From: Halobacillus sp. Marseille-P3879
GTDB lineage: Bacteria; Bacillota; Bacilli; Bacillales; Halobacillaceae
DNA length: 64,000 nt
NCBI RefSeq assembly: GCF_900240285.1
Contig: NZ_OESS01000001.1
Span: forward strand, 620,001-684,000
Direction: 5' to 3'
Shown here: positions 51,936 to 61,292 of the stretch, piece by piece
How the letters are laid out: each line of letters opens with the position of its first letter
Numbering within the stretch: the stretch's first letter is position 1
Translations under genes and position numbers: made by a program
The notes under the pieces: model-generated
The model's database searches: none
What the model was told of the DNA's origin: nothing
Seen by the model: only the letters and a program-made list of their open reading frames with translations

Positions 51936-52129
51936 ATAAATTGAGAATCATTCAACATGAAGCATCCTGGATCTATTATACTTTCAGATTAAATGACTCT
52001 CGTTCGTCACTCGTCAAAAATTTCCCTCTATAGAGAGAAAGATAATTAACCTGAAAGCTGAGCTTGATGTGATGAAAGACAAACGTAAACTATAACGTCT
52101 GACTTACTATGAAGGAAACATATGCGGGG

Positions 52130-52350
52130 GAGTTTCGGGTTATTACAACTGGTTGAGTCTTTCTTTGGGTACATTGACTTTAAAACGTGTACTTCTGTTT
52201 TGAAGTGAAACAAGTGGTTGAAAATTATATGGAGTATTATAATCATGGGTGATATCAGTGGGGCTTAAAAAAACGACCCCGGCCCAATACCGAGGTCATC
52301 TATTAGCAGCCTAGACTTTTGTTAAACTGTACATTTTTTAGGGTTACAGT
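52130..52350 (+). mobile_element. IS3-family (IS150-like) insertion sequence remnant
   Basis: Degraded C-terminal end of an OrfB transposase split over two frames: ESFFGYIDFKTCT, then QVVENYMEYYNHG, then YQWGLKKTTPAQYRGHLLAA ending at TAG 52312-52314. This is the usual DDE transposase tail of the family. It is followed by AAACTGTACATTTTTT and GGGTTACAGTTTA, which look like an IS150-type right end. No left end or OrfA is present. Confidence 0.7.
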
Positions 52351-52355
52351 TTATT

Positions 52356-53729
52356 TTATGCCTGCTCCTTCTTTTTTAAATAGGGAACGACTTTCTGATG
52401 CTGACCCATTCCTTCATACACGTAAGCTTCATGATTTTTTATCCATAATTTCATCAACGAGATATAAATAACTCCAGCTGGAATTATGCCCATGAACCAT
52501 GAGAGGTCCATATTAATAAAAGAACATAAGGTTCCGATTAATATGGCGATCAGGGCGGCAGGGTTCCAGCCTTTAAAAGCAGCAAATAAATCTGCTTCAT
52601 ACAGTCTGGATACGTTATAATCACCTTTATGGATGACGTAGTAATCCGCAATCATAACAGCAAATATCGGGCCCAGAAATGCGGAAACAATAGTAATAAA
52701 TGACGTGAAGTAAGCGGCATTCATGATCCACCAAGGACATGTGAAAATACTTAGTATTCCAATGATTACACAGGACTTGGCCCAGGAAAACTTAAAAATG
52801 TCCATCGCAACAAATACGGTTGGTGTGATATTTGCGACCAGATTCGTGGTGACCTGGGCGAGAGCGATCACAAATAACACTAAGATACTGGCAAATACAT
52901 TGGAAATGTACTCTGACATAATGTCGACGGGGTTCCACATGCCGACAGCCGCCGCTCCTAAGATTCCCACAAACGGCAGAAGGATCATCGGTGGCACGAT
53001 ACCGATAACATGTGACCCTACAAATGTTTTATTGGTGGATTTACGAGGGAAGTACCTCGTGTAATCTGAAACATTTATAAATAGAGCGGAAAACTGTCCT
53101 AACAGCACGGTCATTCCCAGCCAGAATGGAATGCCCCAAGTACCGTCAATGGATGCTGTTTCTTCAACCTGAAGTCCGAAGGTGGATAGAAAGAGAAAGA
53201 TTAAGTACATGACACCGAGCATAATGATAATGGCTCCGAAAATCTCCACCCACTTTATGGATTTGATTCCTTTCGCTGATAAGTAAATCTGTAAAAGTTG
53301 AAAAGCGAAGAACCACAGCCATACGTTACTGAAGCCGGTAAGATTTAAGAAAATCTGGTCAATCGCCTGGGCTCCAAGCCACGATTGCACGCCATACCAA
53401 AAGAGGGCAGGCACCGCTCTTAAGAGGGAAGGAAACTTAGCTCCTATAGGTCCAAAGGAAGAACGCAGCTGGATGACCATCGGAATTCCGTGTTTCCAGC
53501 CGACTCTTCCATTTAAAGAAAAAAGCAGGGCGGCAAGAATATTGGCCAGAATTAATGCAGTAAACGCCTGATACAAATTGAGCTCGCCAAAGGGTGGGAT
53601 CATACTGGATCCTAACATAAACGATCCGACCATGATGGCATCTCCCCACCACATCGCAATATAAGCTTTTGGGCCAAGAATCCGGTTTTTCTCAAGATTG
53701 ATCGGCAGTAAGTTGTGATTGATATTCAT
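52356..53729 (-). CDS. pucI: NCS1-family allantoin permease (PucI-like)
   Basis: 457 residues, about twelve membrane segments. WWGDAIMVGSFMLGSS at the start, RSSFGPIGAKFPSLLRAVPALFWYGVQSWLGAQ, and NVSDYTRYFPR are NCS1 nucleobase/allantoin transporter landmarks. The specific allantoin assignment comes from its neighbours pucH, pucF and pucG. AGGAGGA precedes ATG. The stop codon lies 6 bp from the decayed IS end. Confidence 0.82.
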   Translation of the reverse strand: MNINHNLLPINLEKNRILGPKAYIAMWWGDAIMVGSFMLGSSMIPPFGELNLYQAFTALILANILAALLFSLNGRVGWKHGIPMVIQLRSSFGPIGAKFPSLLRAVPALFWYGVQSWLGAQAIDQIFLNLTGFSNVWLWFFAFQLLQIYLSAKGIKSIKWVEIFGAIIIMLGVMYLIFLFLSTFGLQVEETASIDGTWGIPFWLGMTVLLGQFSALFINVSDYTRYFPRKSTNKTFVGSHVIGIVPPMILLPFVGILGAAAVGMWNPVDIMSEYISNVFASILVLFVIALAQVTTNLVANITPTVFVAMDIFKFSWAKSCVIIGILSIFTCPWWIMNAAYFTSFITIVSAFLGPIFAVMIADYYVIHKGDYNVSRLYEADLFAAFKGWNPAALIAILIGTLCSFINMDLSWFMGIIPAGVIYISLMKLWIKNHEAYVYEGMGQHQKVVPYLKKKEQA

Positions 53730-53750
53730 GGAATCCTCCTCATTATTTAT

Positions 53751-55208
53751 TTAAACGCCGGTCCATTGAATGGCTTGAGCAATAATTAAGAAAACGACAC
53801 TGACAGACACCCATATCCCGAATAGAGGGAGATAGAATTTGACCCATTTATGCCATTTCACTCCTGCTAGAACGAGTGTCGCCATAAAGTAACCGGATGT
53901 TGGGAAGAGGATATTCCCTAACCCATCTCCAAACTGATAGGCTAAGATCGCTGTTTGTTTCGTGACCCCAATAATTTCGGCAAGAGGGGCCATAATTGGA
54001 ATGGTTACTAAGGCTTGTCCGCTGCCTGAGGGAACTAAGAAATTAAACAGAAACTGAATGAAAAACATGCCGATCGCACTGAAAATTGCAGGAAAGTTGC
54101 CAACCACTTCTCCTAAGGCAAATACGATGGTATCCATGATTTGCGCATCTTCCATAATGACAGCCACAGCCCTCGCTACTCCTACAATAAAGGCGCCGAG
54201 CATCACGTTTTTAAATCCTTCATTAAACCCTTCGCAAATCTGAGTAGAGGACAGCCCTGCCACAAGCCCTACAGTGATTCCCATAATAATGAACAACCCA
54301 GACATTTCCATCATGAACCATCCATGCTGGAGGACCCCGTAGACTAACAGGCCGAAGAACAATAGGGCTGCAGCGGCTGCGGCTTTTTGTCTGCCTGTTG
54401 CCGTATAGCGGTCTGTACTTTTGACACTTTTATAAAGCTCTCTTTTTTCCTGGTCATCTTCAAAGACAAGACTGCTTTCCGGCCTGGAATAGATTTTTTT
54501 GGCGTACCTCATCACATACCATGAACTGATGGCAAGAATGATGATAAATGCTGTTAACCGAAGACCGATCCCGCTATACAGAGGGAGACCCGCCAGTTTT
54601 TGGCCTAACCCCGTATTAATAGGATTTAAGAATCCTGCTGTAAAGCCTGCAGTTGTAGCACATAAAGCAATTGCGACCGCCGTCATGGAATCGTATCCGA
54701 GAGCAATAATTAATGGTAAGATGACCGGCACGTACACGAGGCTTAATTCCTGGGTGCCTATCAGGCTGCAAACAACTGCGAACACAACCATTAATACTGG
54801 AATCACCGCGATCCTTTTATTTGAAAAGGTTCTAGTCAATGAGTCGACGGCGTTTTCAATAATTCCGGTTTTGCGTAAAACCATAAACATACCGCCAATA
54901 ATGAAGGTGAAAAAGACGATCTCTCCTGCATCTACCAGACCTTTTGGAAAAGCAAGCATAAAGTCCATAAATGTAGTTGGATTAGAATCAATGGTCTGAA
55001 AAGATTGAGGATCAATTGTTTCTCTGCCCTCCGGACCTTCAATTCGATCGTAAGAACCTGCCGGTACAAAATAAGTGGTAATGGCAGCGATCGCGCTGAA
55101 AACAAATAAAATAACGTAAATATGAGGCATTTTAAAACCTTTAGCCGAAGATGAAAGCTCCTCTCCTTCACGAAGATAATCTACAGACGTTTCTTTTTTT
55201 AATCCCAT
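53751..55208 (-). CDS. YfcC/DcuC-family membrane carrier
   Basis: 485 residues with about 12 membrane segments and the family's TYFVPAGSYDR, GTQELSLVYVPVILPL and FLVPSGSGQALVTIPIMAPLAE blocks. Relatives transport basic amino acids, C4-dicarboxylates or peptides. It is in one transcription unit with pucI (21 bp apart), so it may export or import an allantoin-derived product, for example oxamate or an amide (inference). Confidence 0.8.
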   Translation of the reverse strand: MGLKKETSVDYLREGEELSSSAKGFKMPHIYVILFVFSAIAAITTYFVPAGSYDRIEGPEGRETIDPQSFQTIDSNPTTFMDFMLAFPKGLVDAGEIVFFTFIIGGMFMVLRKTGIIENAVDSLTRTFSNKRIAVIPVLMVVFAVVCSLIGTQELSLVYVPVILPLIIALGYDSMTAVAIALCATTAGFTAGFLNPINTGLGQKLAGLPLYSGIGLRLTAFIIILAISSWYVMRYAKKIYSRPESSLVFEDDQEKRELYKSVKSTDRYTATGRQKAAAAAALLFFGLLVYGVLQHGWFMMEMSGLFIIMGITVGLVAGLSSTQICEGFNEGFKNVMLGAFIVGVARAVAVIMEDAQIMDTIVFALGEVVGNFPAIFSAIGMFFIQFLFNFLVPSGSGQALVTIPIMAPLAEIIGVTKQTAILAYQFGDGLGNILFPTSGYFMATLVLAGVKWHKWVKFYLPLFGIWVSVSVVFLIIAQAIQWTGV

Positions 55209-55603
55209 CTTTCTCCCTCCAATAATTTAAAATGTGACTTATTATGTAACTATTCCTTACATAATAACGAACTAGCAGTTGATAGTCATTGGGCAAATTG
55301 ACTATAATTTTGCTGAATTTTTAGATAAATAAAACAAAAATAGTAGTTTGTGTTAGAAAATATGACATGTTACTTGTGGGAGCGAAGGCAGGAGATTAAG
55401 ATATAAAAAATAATAGTGAATTTTGGCTTGTATATCTCTGCGGGGAACCATGAATCCCTGCGTTTTTCTGCAAAATATCTAAAGGAGATTTTCCGTCGGC
55501 GGCATTTTTGCCGTTCTGCGTTTAAAGGCAGGGAGCTGTTCGTTCACACCCCGCCTATGAAGAGAGAGTGGTTGGTGTAGATAAAGTGCCAGGGGGAATG
55601 GAA
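55209..55603. other. Divergent intergenic region between the carrier and the amidase genes
   Basis: No gene. It should hold two divergent promoters. A 7-bp hairpin GCGGGGA / TCCCTGC lies at about 55439-55463. A clear PucR-type box could not be assigned by eye. Confidence 0.4.
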
Positions 55604-56797
55604 ATGGAAGATCGCTACAATGCTTATGTGGACAGAAATGTAATTCTGGAGCCATCAGGTTCGGGAGTGCTGAGTGGGAAGACATTTTCTGTGAAGGATG
55701 TGTTTTCCGTTAAAGGATATAAGAACACGGCAGGAAATCCTGTCTGGCTGCATACTCACCAGCCGGCAGCTGAGCATGCACCAGTCATTCAGCGTCTGTT
55801 GAATGAAGGAGCTGCAATGCACGGCATGACTCATACGGATGAGTTAATGTACAGCCTTAATGGTGAGAACATTCATTACGGAACACCTGTCAATCCAAAG
55901 GCTGAGGAACGAATTCCGGGAGGCTCATCAAGCGGATCCGCCGTGGCTGTCGCCGCACAAGAAGTAGACTTTGCTTTAGGAACAGACACAGGTGGTTCAG
56001 TTCGCATTCCTTCTTCTTACTGCGGTATTTATGGGTTTAGACCCACTCACGGCACTGTTTCAGTTGAAGGCGTTATTCCGCTTGCATCAAGCTTTGATAC
56101 GGTAGGCTGGATGGCGAGGAGTTCTCAGCTCTTAGAGGATATCGGAGAAGTTCTCCTTACTGATCAAAAGGAGGAACCATTTTCCCGGCTGGTTATTGGC
56201 AGGGATGCCTGGGATTTACTGCTTCCGGAGGCGGAAAATGCATTCTCGAACGTAATAAGTGAGCTGAGTTCGCAATTTGAAACAACGCGTGTGATGACTG
56301 TAGCCCGCGATGGACTGGATCATTGGTTTCAAACCTTTAAGTACCTTCAGGCTCAGGAAATCTGGCAGGAGCACGGGGGGTGGATAAAAAAGGAACAGCC
56401 GGTTTTTGGTCCCGATATTGGAGAACGTTTTAGTTGGGCGGGGACGTTAGAAAACCAAGAATTCGCTCATTTGGCAGCTCATCGAGAGTATATTACTAAA
56501 TTAATGGATGAAATTTTAAAACAAAACGCTGTTCTTGCTATTCCGACTGTTCCTGGAGGGGCCCCGAAGCGGGGAACAGAACAGGAAAAGCTGCAGGACT
56601 TACGATCCCGAACAATGCAGTTGTCCTGTATTGCCGGCCTGGCAGGTCTCCCGCAAATCACCCTGCCGCTTGGTCATTTAAATACCTTGCCGATCGGTAT
56701 TTCCTTGCTTGCCGGAAGAGGAGGGGATCGAAGGTTATTGTCCCTCGCGAATCGATTCGTAAGCGCCATGAGTGATGACCTTGTAGAAAAAAGATAA
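55604..56797 (+). CDS. Amidase signature family hydrolase
   Basis: 397 residues. The catalytic triad is complete: Lys31 (FSVKDVF), cis-Ser108 (GGSSSGS) and nucleophile Ser132 (GTDTGGSVR). ATG 55604 is preferred, 7 bases after AGGGGG (55591-55596); earlier in-frame starts (GTG 55568) lack a good site. Lying within the allantoin cluster, it may hydrolyse an amide or ureido product of the pathway, such as oxamate or oxalurate (inference); no substrate can be read from sequence. Confidence 0.8.
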   Translation: MEDRYNAYVDRNVILEPSGSGVLSGKTFSVKDVFSVKGYKNTAGNPVWLHTHQPAAEHAPVIQRLLNEGAAMHGMTHTDELMYSLNGENIHYGTPVNPKAEERIPGGSSSGSAVAVAAQEVDFALGTDTGGSVRIPSSYCGIYGFRPTHGTVSVEGVIPLASSFDTVGWMARSSQLLEDIGEVLLTDQKEEPFSRLVIGRDAWDLLLPEAENAFSNVISELSSQFETTRVMTVARDGLDHWFQTFKYLQAQEIWQEHGGWIKKEQPVFGPDIGERFSWAGTLENQEFAHLAAHREYITKLMDEILKQNAVLAIPTVPGGAPKRGTEQEKLQDLRSRTMQLSCIAGLAGLPQITLPLGHLNTLPIGISLLAGRGGDRRLLSLANRFVSAMSDDLVEKR

Positions 56798-56811
56798 GGA
56801 ATACCAATAAA

Positions 56812-56847
56812 AAACCAAGCATCGCATATTTAAACGATGCTTGGTTT
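56812..56847. terminator. Bidirectional terminator between amidase and pucH
   Basis: Perfect 13-bp stem AAACCAAGCATCG / CGATGCTTGGTTT with a 10-base loop. The pucH stop codon lies in its loop. Confidence 0.9.
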
Positions 56848-58200
56848 ATTCTCTGTCTGCATCCAAGTTCCTCGTGACTGGCTTGCTGGAAAGTCATTAT
56901 TCCGAAAAACTAAACGTCCCCGACTGAAGGTAGCAGCAATGGTGCAAGGGAAGGTATGGTTCATGTAGAGAGAAATTTTATGCTTGGCATGGAAAGTATC
57001 GGCTGAAACGTGAAAAGGTTGATTAAGATCAACAATGGCAAGATCGGCGTCGTTTCCGATTGTGATTTTCCCTTTACGTGTAAGCTTAAATCTTTCCGCC
57101 GGGCGGCAGGCAGTTAAAGCCGCCACCTTTGCAAAAGGAATCTCAAATGTAAGTGCCAGTTCAATCATAGTGAGCAGTGTAAACTGACCGCCGCTGATTC
57201 CACCCCAGGCCTCCAGTAAGTTTAACGAACGGTCCTTTAATGAAGCAGGGCAGGGAGAGTGATCCGATGAGATCATATCAAATTGGCTCTCTTTTACTTT
57301 TTGGATCAGTTTCTGCTGCTCATCTACGTCTCTTAAAGGAGGGGCACATTTCGCCACTGCGCCTTTTTCCGCTAAGTCGTCATGGGAAAAAAGCAGATAA
57401 TGGGCACACGTTTCTACGGACACATCCACTCCTCTATTTTTAGCCTGTTCAATCAACTCGACGGCCCGTATGCTGCTGATATGGACAAAATGAAGGGGGC
57501 AGCCGGTAACTTCAGCGTAATGTATCGCTCTTTCGACAGCTTCTGTTTCGGCCTGGATTGGTCTTGTCGCTGCATAGTCATCCGCCGTTATGTCTTTTTG
57601 CCATGCTGTTTGTTCTGTTAAATATTGAATGATAGGTCCACTTTCTGCATGCAGAGCCAGTAATTTTCCTGTTTTGGCTATTTCCTTCATCCCTCTTAGA
57701 AGGGTCATATCATCAGCTGCTTCGAATTCCTTGTTTCCAGTTGGTGATAAAAAAGCTTTAAACCCGATGACCCCATGGGCAGCCAAGTCAGCAATGTGTG
57801 ATTCATTCCCTGGGACTAATCCACCCCACAAACCAAAATCAATGATTGATTTCTCTTTTCCAATGGCTGCTTTCTCAAGCAGTGCTTCTGTTGTCGTCGT
57901 AGAAGGAATACCGTTTAACGGCATATCAAAGAAAGTTGTACCTCCTGCTGCAGCAAGCATTCGTGAGCCTGTGGTGAACCCTTCCCAGTCTTGACGGCCT
58001 GGCTCGTCTAAGTGTACATGGACATCGATCATCCCGGGGAAAATGTAGTTCCCTTCAGCATCATAGATTTTATCTGCCGAAGCGGTAATTGATTCCTGCA
58101 GGGAGGAGATGGTGCCGTCGGTGATGCCGATGTCCAGGGATTGAACGCTGTCTTCTAAAACGACATTTCCATTTTTAATAATCGTATCGTAATGACTCAT
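56830..58200 (-). CDS. pucH: Allantoinase
   Basis: 456-residue cyclic amidohydrolase. Metal ligands HVH (His61, His63) in DVHVHLDEPG, carboxylated Lys148 in GFKAF, His in LHAES and HFVHISS, and Asp in SSDHSPC. Opens allantoin to allantoate. Part of the minus-strand cluster pucF-pucG-pucH but separated from pucG by 390 bp. Confidence 0.92.
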   Translation of the reverse strand: MSHYDTIIKNGNVVLEDSVQSLDIGITDGTISSLQESITASADKIYDAEGNYIFPGMIDVHVHLDEPGRQDWEGFTTGSRMLAAAGGTTFFDMPLNGIPSTTTTEALLEKAAIGKEKSIIDFGLWGGLVPGNESHIADLAAHGVIGFKAFLSPTGNKEFEAADDMTLLRGMKEIAKTGKLLALHAESGPIIQYLTEQTAWQKDITADDYAATRPIQAETEAVERAIHYAEVTGCPLHFVHISSIRAVELIEQAKNRGVDVSVETCAHYLLFSHDDLAEKGAVAKCAPPLRDVDEQQKLIQKVKESQFDMISSDHSPCPASLKDRSLNLLEAWGGISGGQFTLLTMIELALTFEIPFAKVAALTACRPAERFKLTRKGKITIGNDADLAIVDLNQPFHVSADTFHAKHKISLYMNHTFPCTIAATFSRGRLVFRNNDFPASQSRGTWMQTENKPSIV

Positions 58201-58590
58201 GGTTTTCTCCTTTCAGTAGTAAAGGTCAGCTTCGAGAACCATCGGTATTGTTTAATTTAATGAGAAAGTCGGGATTTCCTATGAGTGAACAGGGAGCTCC
58301 CTCAGGTTTTACACCTTCAGGGATATCACGCTCCTCTTTTCTCCTATAGGAGTCCCGCCGGCCCTTTATGTTAATAAGGATAAGCGGAACCTTACAAGGC
58401 AATAGTGCTTCTTTCCGTGAACTTCACGAATAAAAAGGCGTTCCTATCACCCAATTAACGCTTAAGTTAATGGGAAATTGTGAGACTCCTACAGGGAGAT
58501 AGAGCCAAGGTGAAATCGTGAGTGTCACCCGTCTCTCTGCTTAAAAGTGAGTACTTTCAACGGAATAGACCAGAATGAAACTCCTCATTT
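58201..58590. repeat. Large imperfect stem-loop element between pucG and pucH
   Basis: Non-coding. TCTCCTATAGGAGTCCC (58340-58356) pairs imperfectly with GAGACTCCTACAGGGAGA (58482-58499). Between them lie two smaller dyads: TTCCGTGAA / TTCACGAA near 58413-58431 and TTAAC / GTTAA near 58454-58470. The overall style, with a GAGACTCCT core, is like dispersed repeats known from Bacillaceae genomes (recollection), but this is the only copy in the window. Confidence 0.5.
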
Positions 58591-59850
58591 TCACTGCTCA
58601 ACAGTTTCCTTTACCGTCGCAGCACTATAGGAATCTAAGGCGGCCTGCAGGGCAGCTCCGTGATTTACAGAAAAACCATGGCGGATCAATACGGCTTCAA
58701 GAGCTCCAAGTGTATAGAGAATATTTTCCTTTCGACAGCTGTAGCCCATTGTGCCGATTCTCCATATCTTCCCTTGTAAAGGACCGAAAGAACTGGCAAT
58801 TTCCACCCCAAATTCGTGAAGCAGCATATGCCTCACTGATTCTCCATCTATGCCTTCAGGGATAGTCACACAAGTGACGGTCGGCAGCTTACAGTCAGGA
58901 TTTCCGTAGATTTCAAGGCCCATCGCCTCGATGGCTGAAACGAGTGCTTTTTCGTGATACTTGTGACGGTTAAACCTGTTCTCAAGTCCTTCTTCCAGTA
59001 CGACCCTTAAGCCTTCCCGAAGGGCGTACAGCATAGAGGTGGCTTCGGTATGGTGGTTTAATCTTCTTTCGCTCCAATAATCTTGAAGCATGCTTAAGTC
59101 GAGGTAATTACTTTTAATAATAGGGACGTTAAGTTTTACCTCTTTTTGCCGGTCCTCCTCGGTAGAAATTCCTTTCTCGACCTTCTTACGAGAGGTAATA
59201 ATTTTTTCAACCCGCTCGTTGTAAGTAAGGGGAGACATGCCTGACGGAACAGACAGACATTTCTGGGTTCCGCCGACAAGCCCGTCAATCATCCACTCAT
59301 CTACTTTTATATCCGCTCCCCCAATGGAAGCAACGGCATCGACGATCAGAAGCGCATCTTCCTGTCGGCAGGCAGCTCCGATTTCTTTTAACGGCTGCAT
59401 GCGTCCTGTTGATGTTTCGCCATGAACGACCGCTACGATCTTAGGGGATAGCCGCTTTATTTCAGCGCTGATCTCCTGGGAGTCAAATACTTCTCCCCAT
59501 TGGCACTCGATCGTATGGACTTCCGCACCGTATCGTTCGCAAATCTCTGTCAACAGGTAGCCGAATCGGCCGAAAATTGGAACGAACACTTTATCGCCAG
59601 GTTCGATCACGCTGCATAACAGTGCTTCAATTCCTGACCTTGACGTCCCATCTACGGGGAATGCCCATCGGTTTTTCGTTTGGAACACTTTACGCAGCAT
59701 TTCCATAACTTCATTCATTATTTCTGTAAATGCAGGATCGAACTGCCCGACAATAGGTGTGCTCATAGCTCTTAAGACTCTCGGGTCAACTTCGACAGGA
59801 CCGGGGGTCATTATAGTACGCAGGGGTGTATTTAAATCTTTATAGGTCAT
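58591..59850 (-). CDS. pucG: (S)-ureidoglycine-glyoxylate aminotransferase (PucG)
   Basis: 419-residue class V aminotransferase. PLP lysine Lys197 in GGTQKCLSVPSG, Asp171 contacting the pyridine nitrogen in VDAVASIGG, and the N-terminal TPGPVEVDPRVL. Gln36 and the Asn265 preceding HHTEA match the residues recalled as diagnostic for ureidoglycine specificity in B. subtilis PucG rather than alanine-glyoxylate transaminase. It uses the ureidoglycine made by PucF, yielding oxalurate and glycine. 18 bp downstream of pucF. Confidence 0.88.
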   Translation of the reverse strand: MTYKDLNTPLRTIMTPGPVEVDPRVLRAMSTPIVGQFDPAFTEIMNEVMEMLRKVFQTKNRWAFPVDGTSRSGIEALLCSVIEPGDKVFVPIFGRFGYLLTEICERYGAEVHTIECQWGEVFDSQEISAEIKRLSPKIVAVVHGETSTGRMQPLKEIGAACRQEDALLIVDAVASIGGADIKVDEWMIDGLVGGTQKCLSVPSGMSPLTYNERVEKIITSRKKVEKGISTEEDRQKEVKLNVPIIKSNYLDLSMLQDYWSERRLNHHTEATSMLYALREGLRVVLEEGLENRFNRHKYHEKALVSAIEAMGLEIYGNPDCKLPTVTCVTIPEGIDGESVRHMLLHEFGVEIASSFGPLQGKIWRIGTMGYSCRKENILYTLGALEAVLIRHGFSVNHGAALQAALDSYSAATVKETVEQ

Positions 59851-59868
59851 TATTTATGAGCTCCCTTC

Positions 59869-61116
59869 TTATGTATAAGCTAATTCATACAGTATAGCGG
59901 TTAATGCTGCAATTCCGTTTTCCAAGTCTTCAGCTGAAGTAAATTCTTTGGGTGAATGGCTAATTCCGTTACAGCTCGGCACAAATAATAGAGAAGTGGG
60001 GTAGGTGGTACCTAACATCTGGGCATCATGACCAGCTCCGCTGATCATGAACTGATAAGGAATCTCCTGCTGCTGAGCGGCTTGCTCGCAAAGGCGAGTC
60101 AGTTGTGGATGCATTTGTACAGGTTTAACATCGGTCCATTTATCCATCGAGATGTGTAAATCCTGTTTTCTGGCGATCTTGCTGCAGTAGTCCTCAATCT
60201 CCTTACAAAAATGGTCCAGTGTTTCCTGATTGTGGTGGCGAACGTCGAGAGTGAAGGAAGTTTCACCAGCGATAACATTCGGCACGTTCGGTGAGGTCGT
60301 AAGCCGACCTATCGTAGCTACTAAACCAGAGTCTGTTTCTTTTGCTTTACCTGTAATGGAGTGGATAATATCGGCTGCGGAGCTCATCGAATCTTTACGG
60401 TAAGACATCGGTGTTGTGCCTGCATGGTTGCTTTCGCCGAGAATGGTAATCGTAAATCTTTTCTGTCCGACGATGTCGCTTACAATACCGAGACTTTTAC
60501 GGGCTCTTTCCAGGACAATGCCTTGTTCAATATGACACTCTATAAAACAATCAATGTCTTTTCGAGCAGGAGATTGATAAAATTGTGGATCAAATCCAGC
60601 TGATTTCATAGCTTCTTTTAAAGAGATCCCCTGTGTATCTTTAATTCCTTCAGCATCGGAAATATCATATTTTCCCGTTATATTGCCGGAGCCCCAGAAG
60701 GTGATGGGGAAGCGGCTTCCTTCTTCTTCGCATAGAGAAACAATTTCAATCGATTTCTTAGGAGATCCATAGGCTTCCTTTAGACGCTGGACGGCTGAGA
60801 AGCTGGCGATTATACCATAAACTCCATCAAATTTGCCGCCATTTGAAACACTGTCGATATGGGAACCTGTTAGAATACAAGAGGAAGACTCCTTGCCTTC
60901 TAACCTTCCAAATAAGTTTCCGACACTATCGAAAGAAGTGACAAGCCCATGCTCTTCCCATTGAGACTTTAGGGCTTTCTGCGCCTCTACCCATGGTTTC
61001 GAATAAAGCAGCCGGTTCACACCGCCTTTATCAGACAGACCAAAAGACGAAAGCCAGTCGACCAGAGATTCCGGACTGTCCGCTGTTTTCATTACATGCT
61101 TTGTCTCAAATGCCAT
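59869..61116 (-). CDS. pucF: Allantoate amidohydrolase (PucF)
   Basis: 415-residue M20/carbamoylase-family enzyme. Metal ligands in TGSHIDSV, the bridging Asp in GGKFDGVYGI, Glu pair in CEEEGSRFP, His in ECHIEQG and the C-terminal SGAGHDAQ. Hydrolyses allantoate to ureidoglycine. ATG 61116 is chosen, 8 bases after GGAGGA; the TTG five codons upstream lies in the RBS. Divergent from pucR. Confidence 0.9.
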   Translation of the reverse strand: MAFETKHVMKTADSPESLVDWLSSFGLSDKGGVNRLLYSKPWVEAQKALKSQWEEHGLVTSFDSVGNLFGRLEGKESSSCILTGSHIDSVSNGGKFDGVYGIIASFSAVQRLKEAYGSPKKSIEIVSLCEEEGSRFPITFWGSGNITGKYDISDAEGIKDTQGISLKEAMKSAGFDPQFYQSPARKDIDCFIECHIEQGIVLERARKSLGIVSDIVGQKRFTITILGESNHAGTTPMSYRKDSMSSAADIIHSITGKAKETDSGLVATIGRLTTSPNVPNVIAGETSFTLDVRHHNQETLDHFCKEIEDYCSKIARKQDLHISMDKWTDVKPVQMHPQLTRLCEQAAQQQEIPYQFMISGAGHDAQMLGTTYPTSLLFVPSCNGISHSPKEFTSAEDLENGIAALTAILYELAYT

Positions 61117-61242
61117 GACTTGTTCCTCCAATTTTCAAAACTTTGTTACTCACTAGTTTATCAACCGAATCATCATTCATCATTGGCAGATGTGTCGGAA
61201 TTGGGGTGATTTTTTGTGCATATTCCACAAATAGTCTAAAAA

Positions 61243-61271
61243 TTGTGATAAGGTAAACAATAAATTATGAT
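61243..61271 (+). promoter_or_regulatory. Candidate promoter of pucR
   Basis: TTGTGA (61243-61248), 17-bp spacer, TATGAT (61266-61271), 21 bp before pucR. Confidence 0.5.
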
Positions 61272-61292
61272 AACAGAAAAGGAGTGAGGTCT

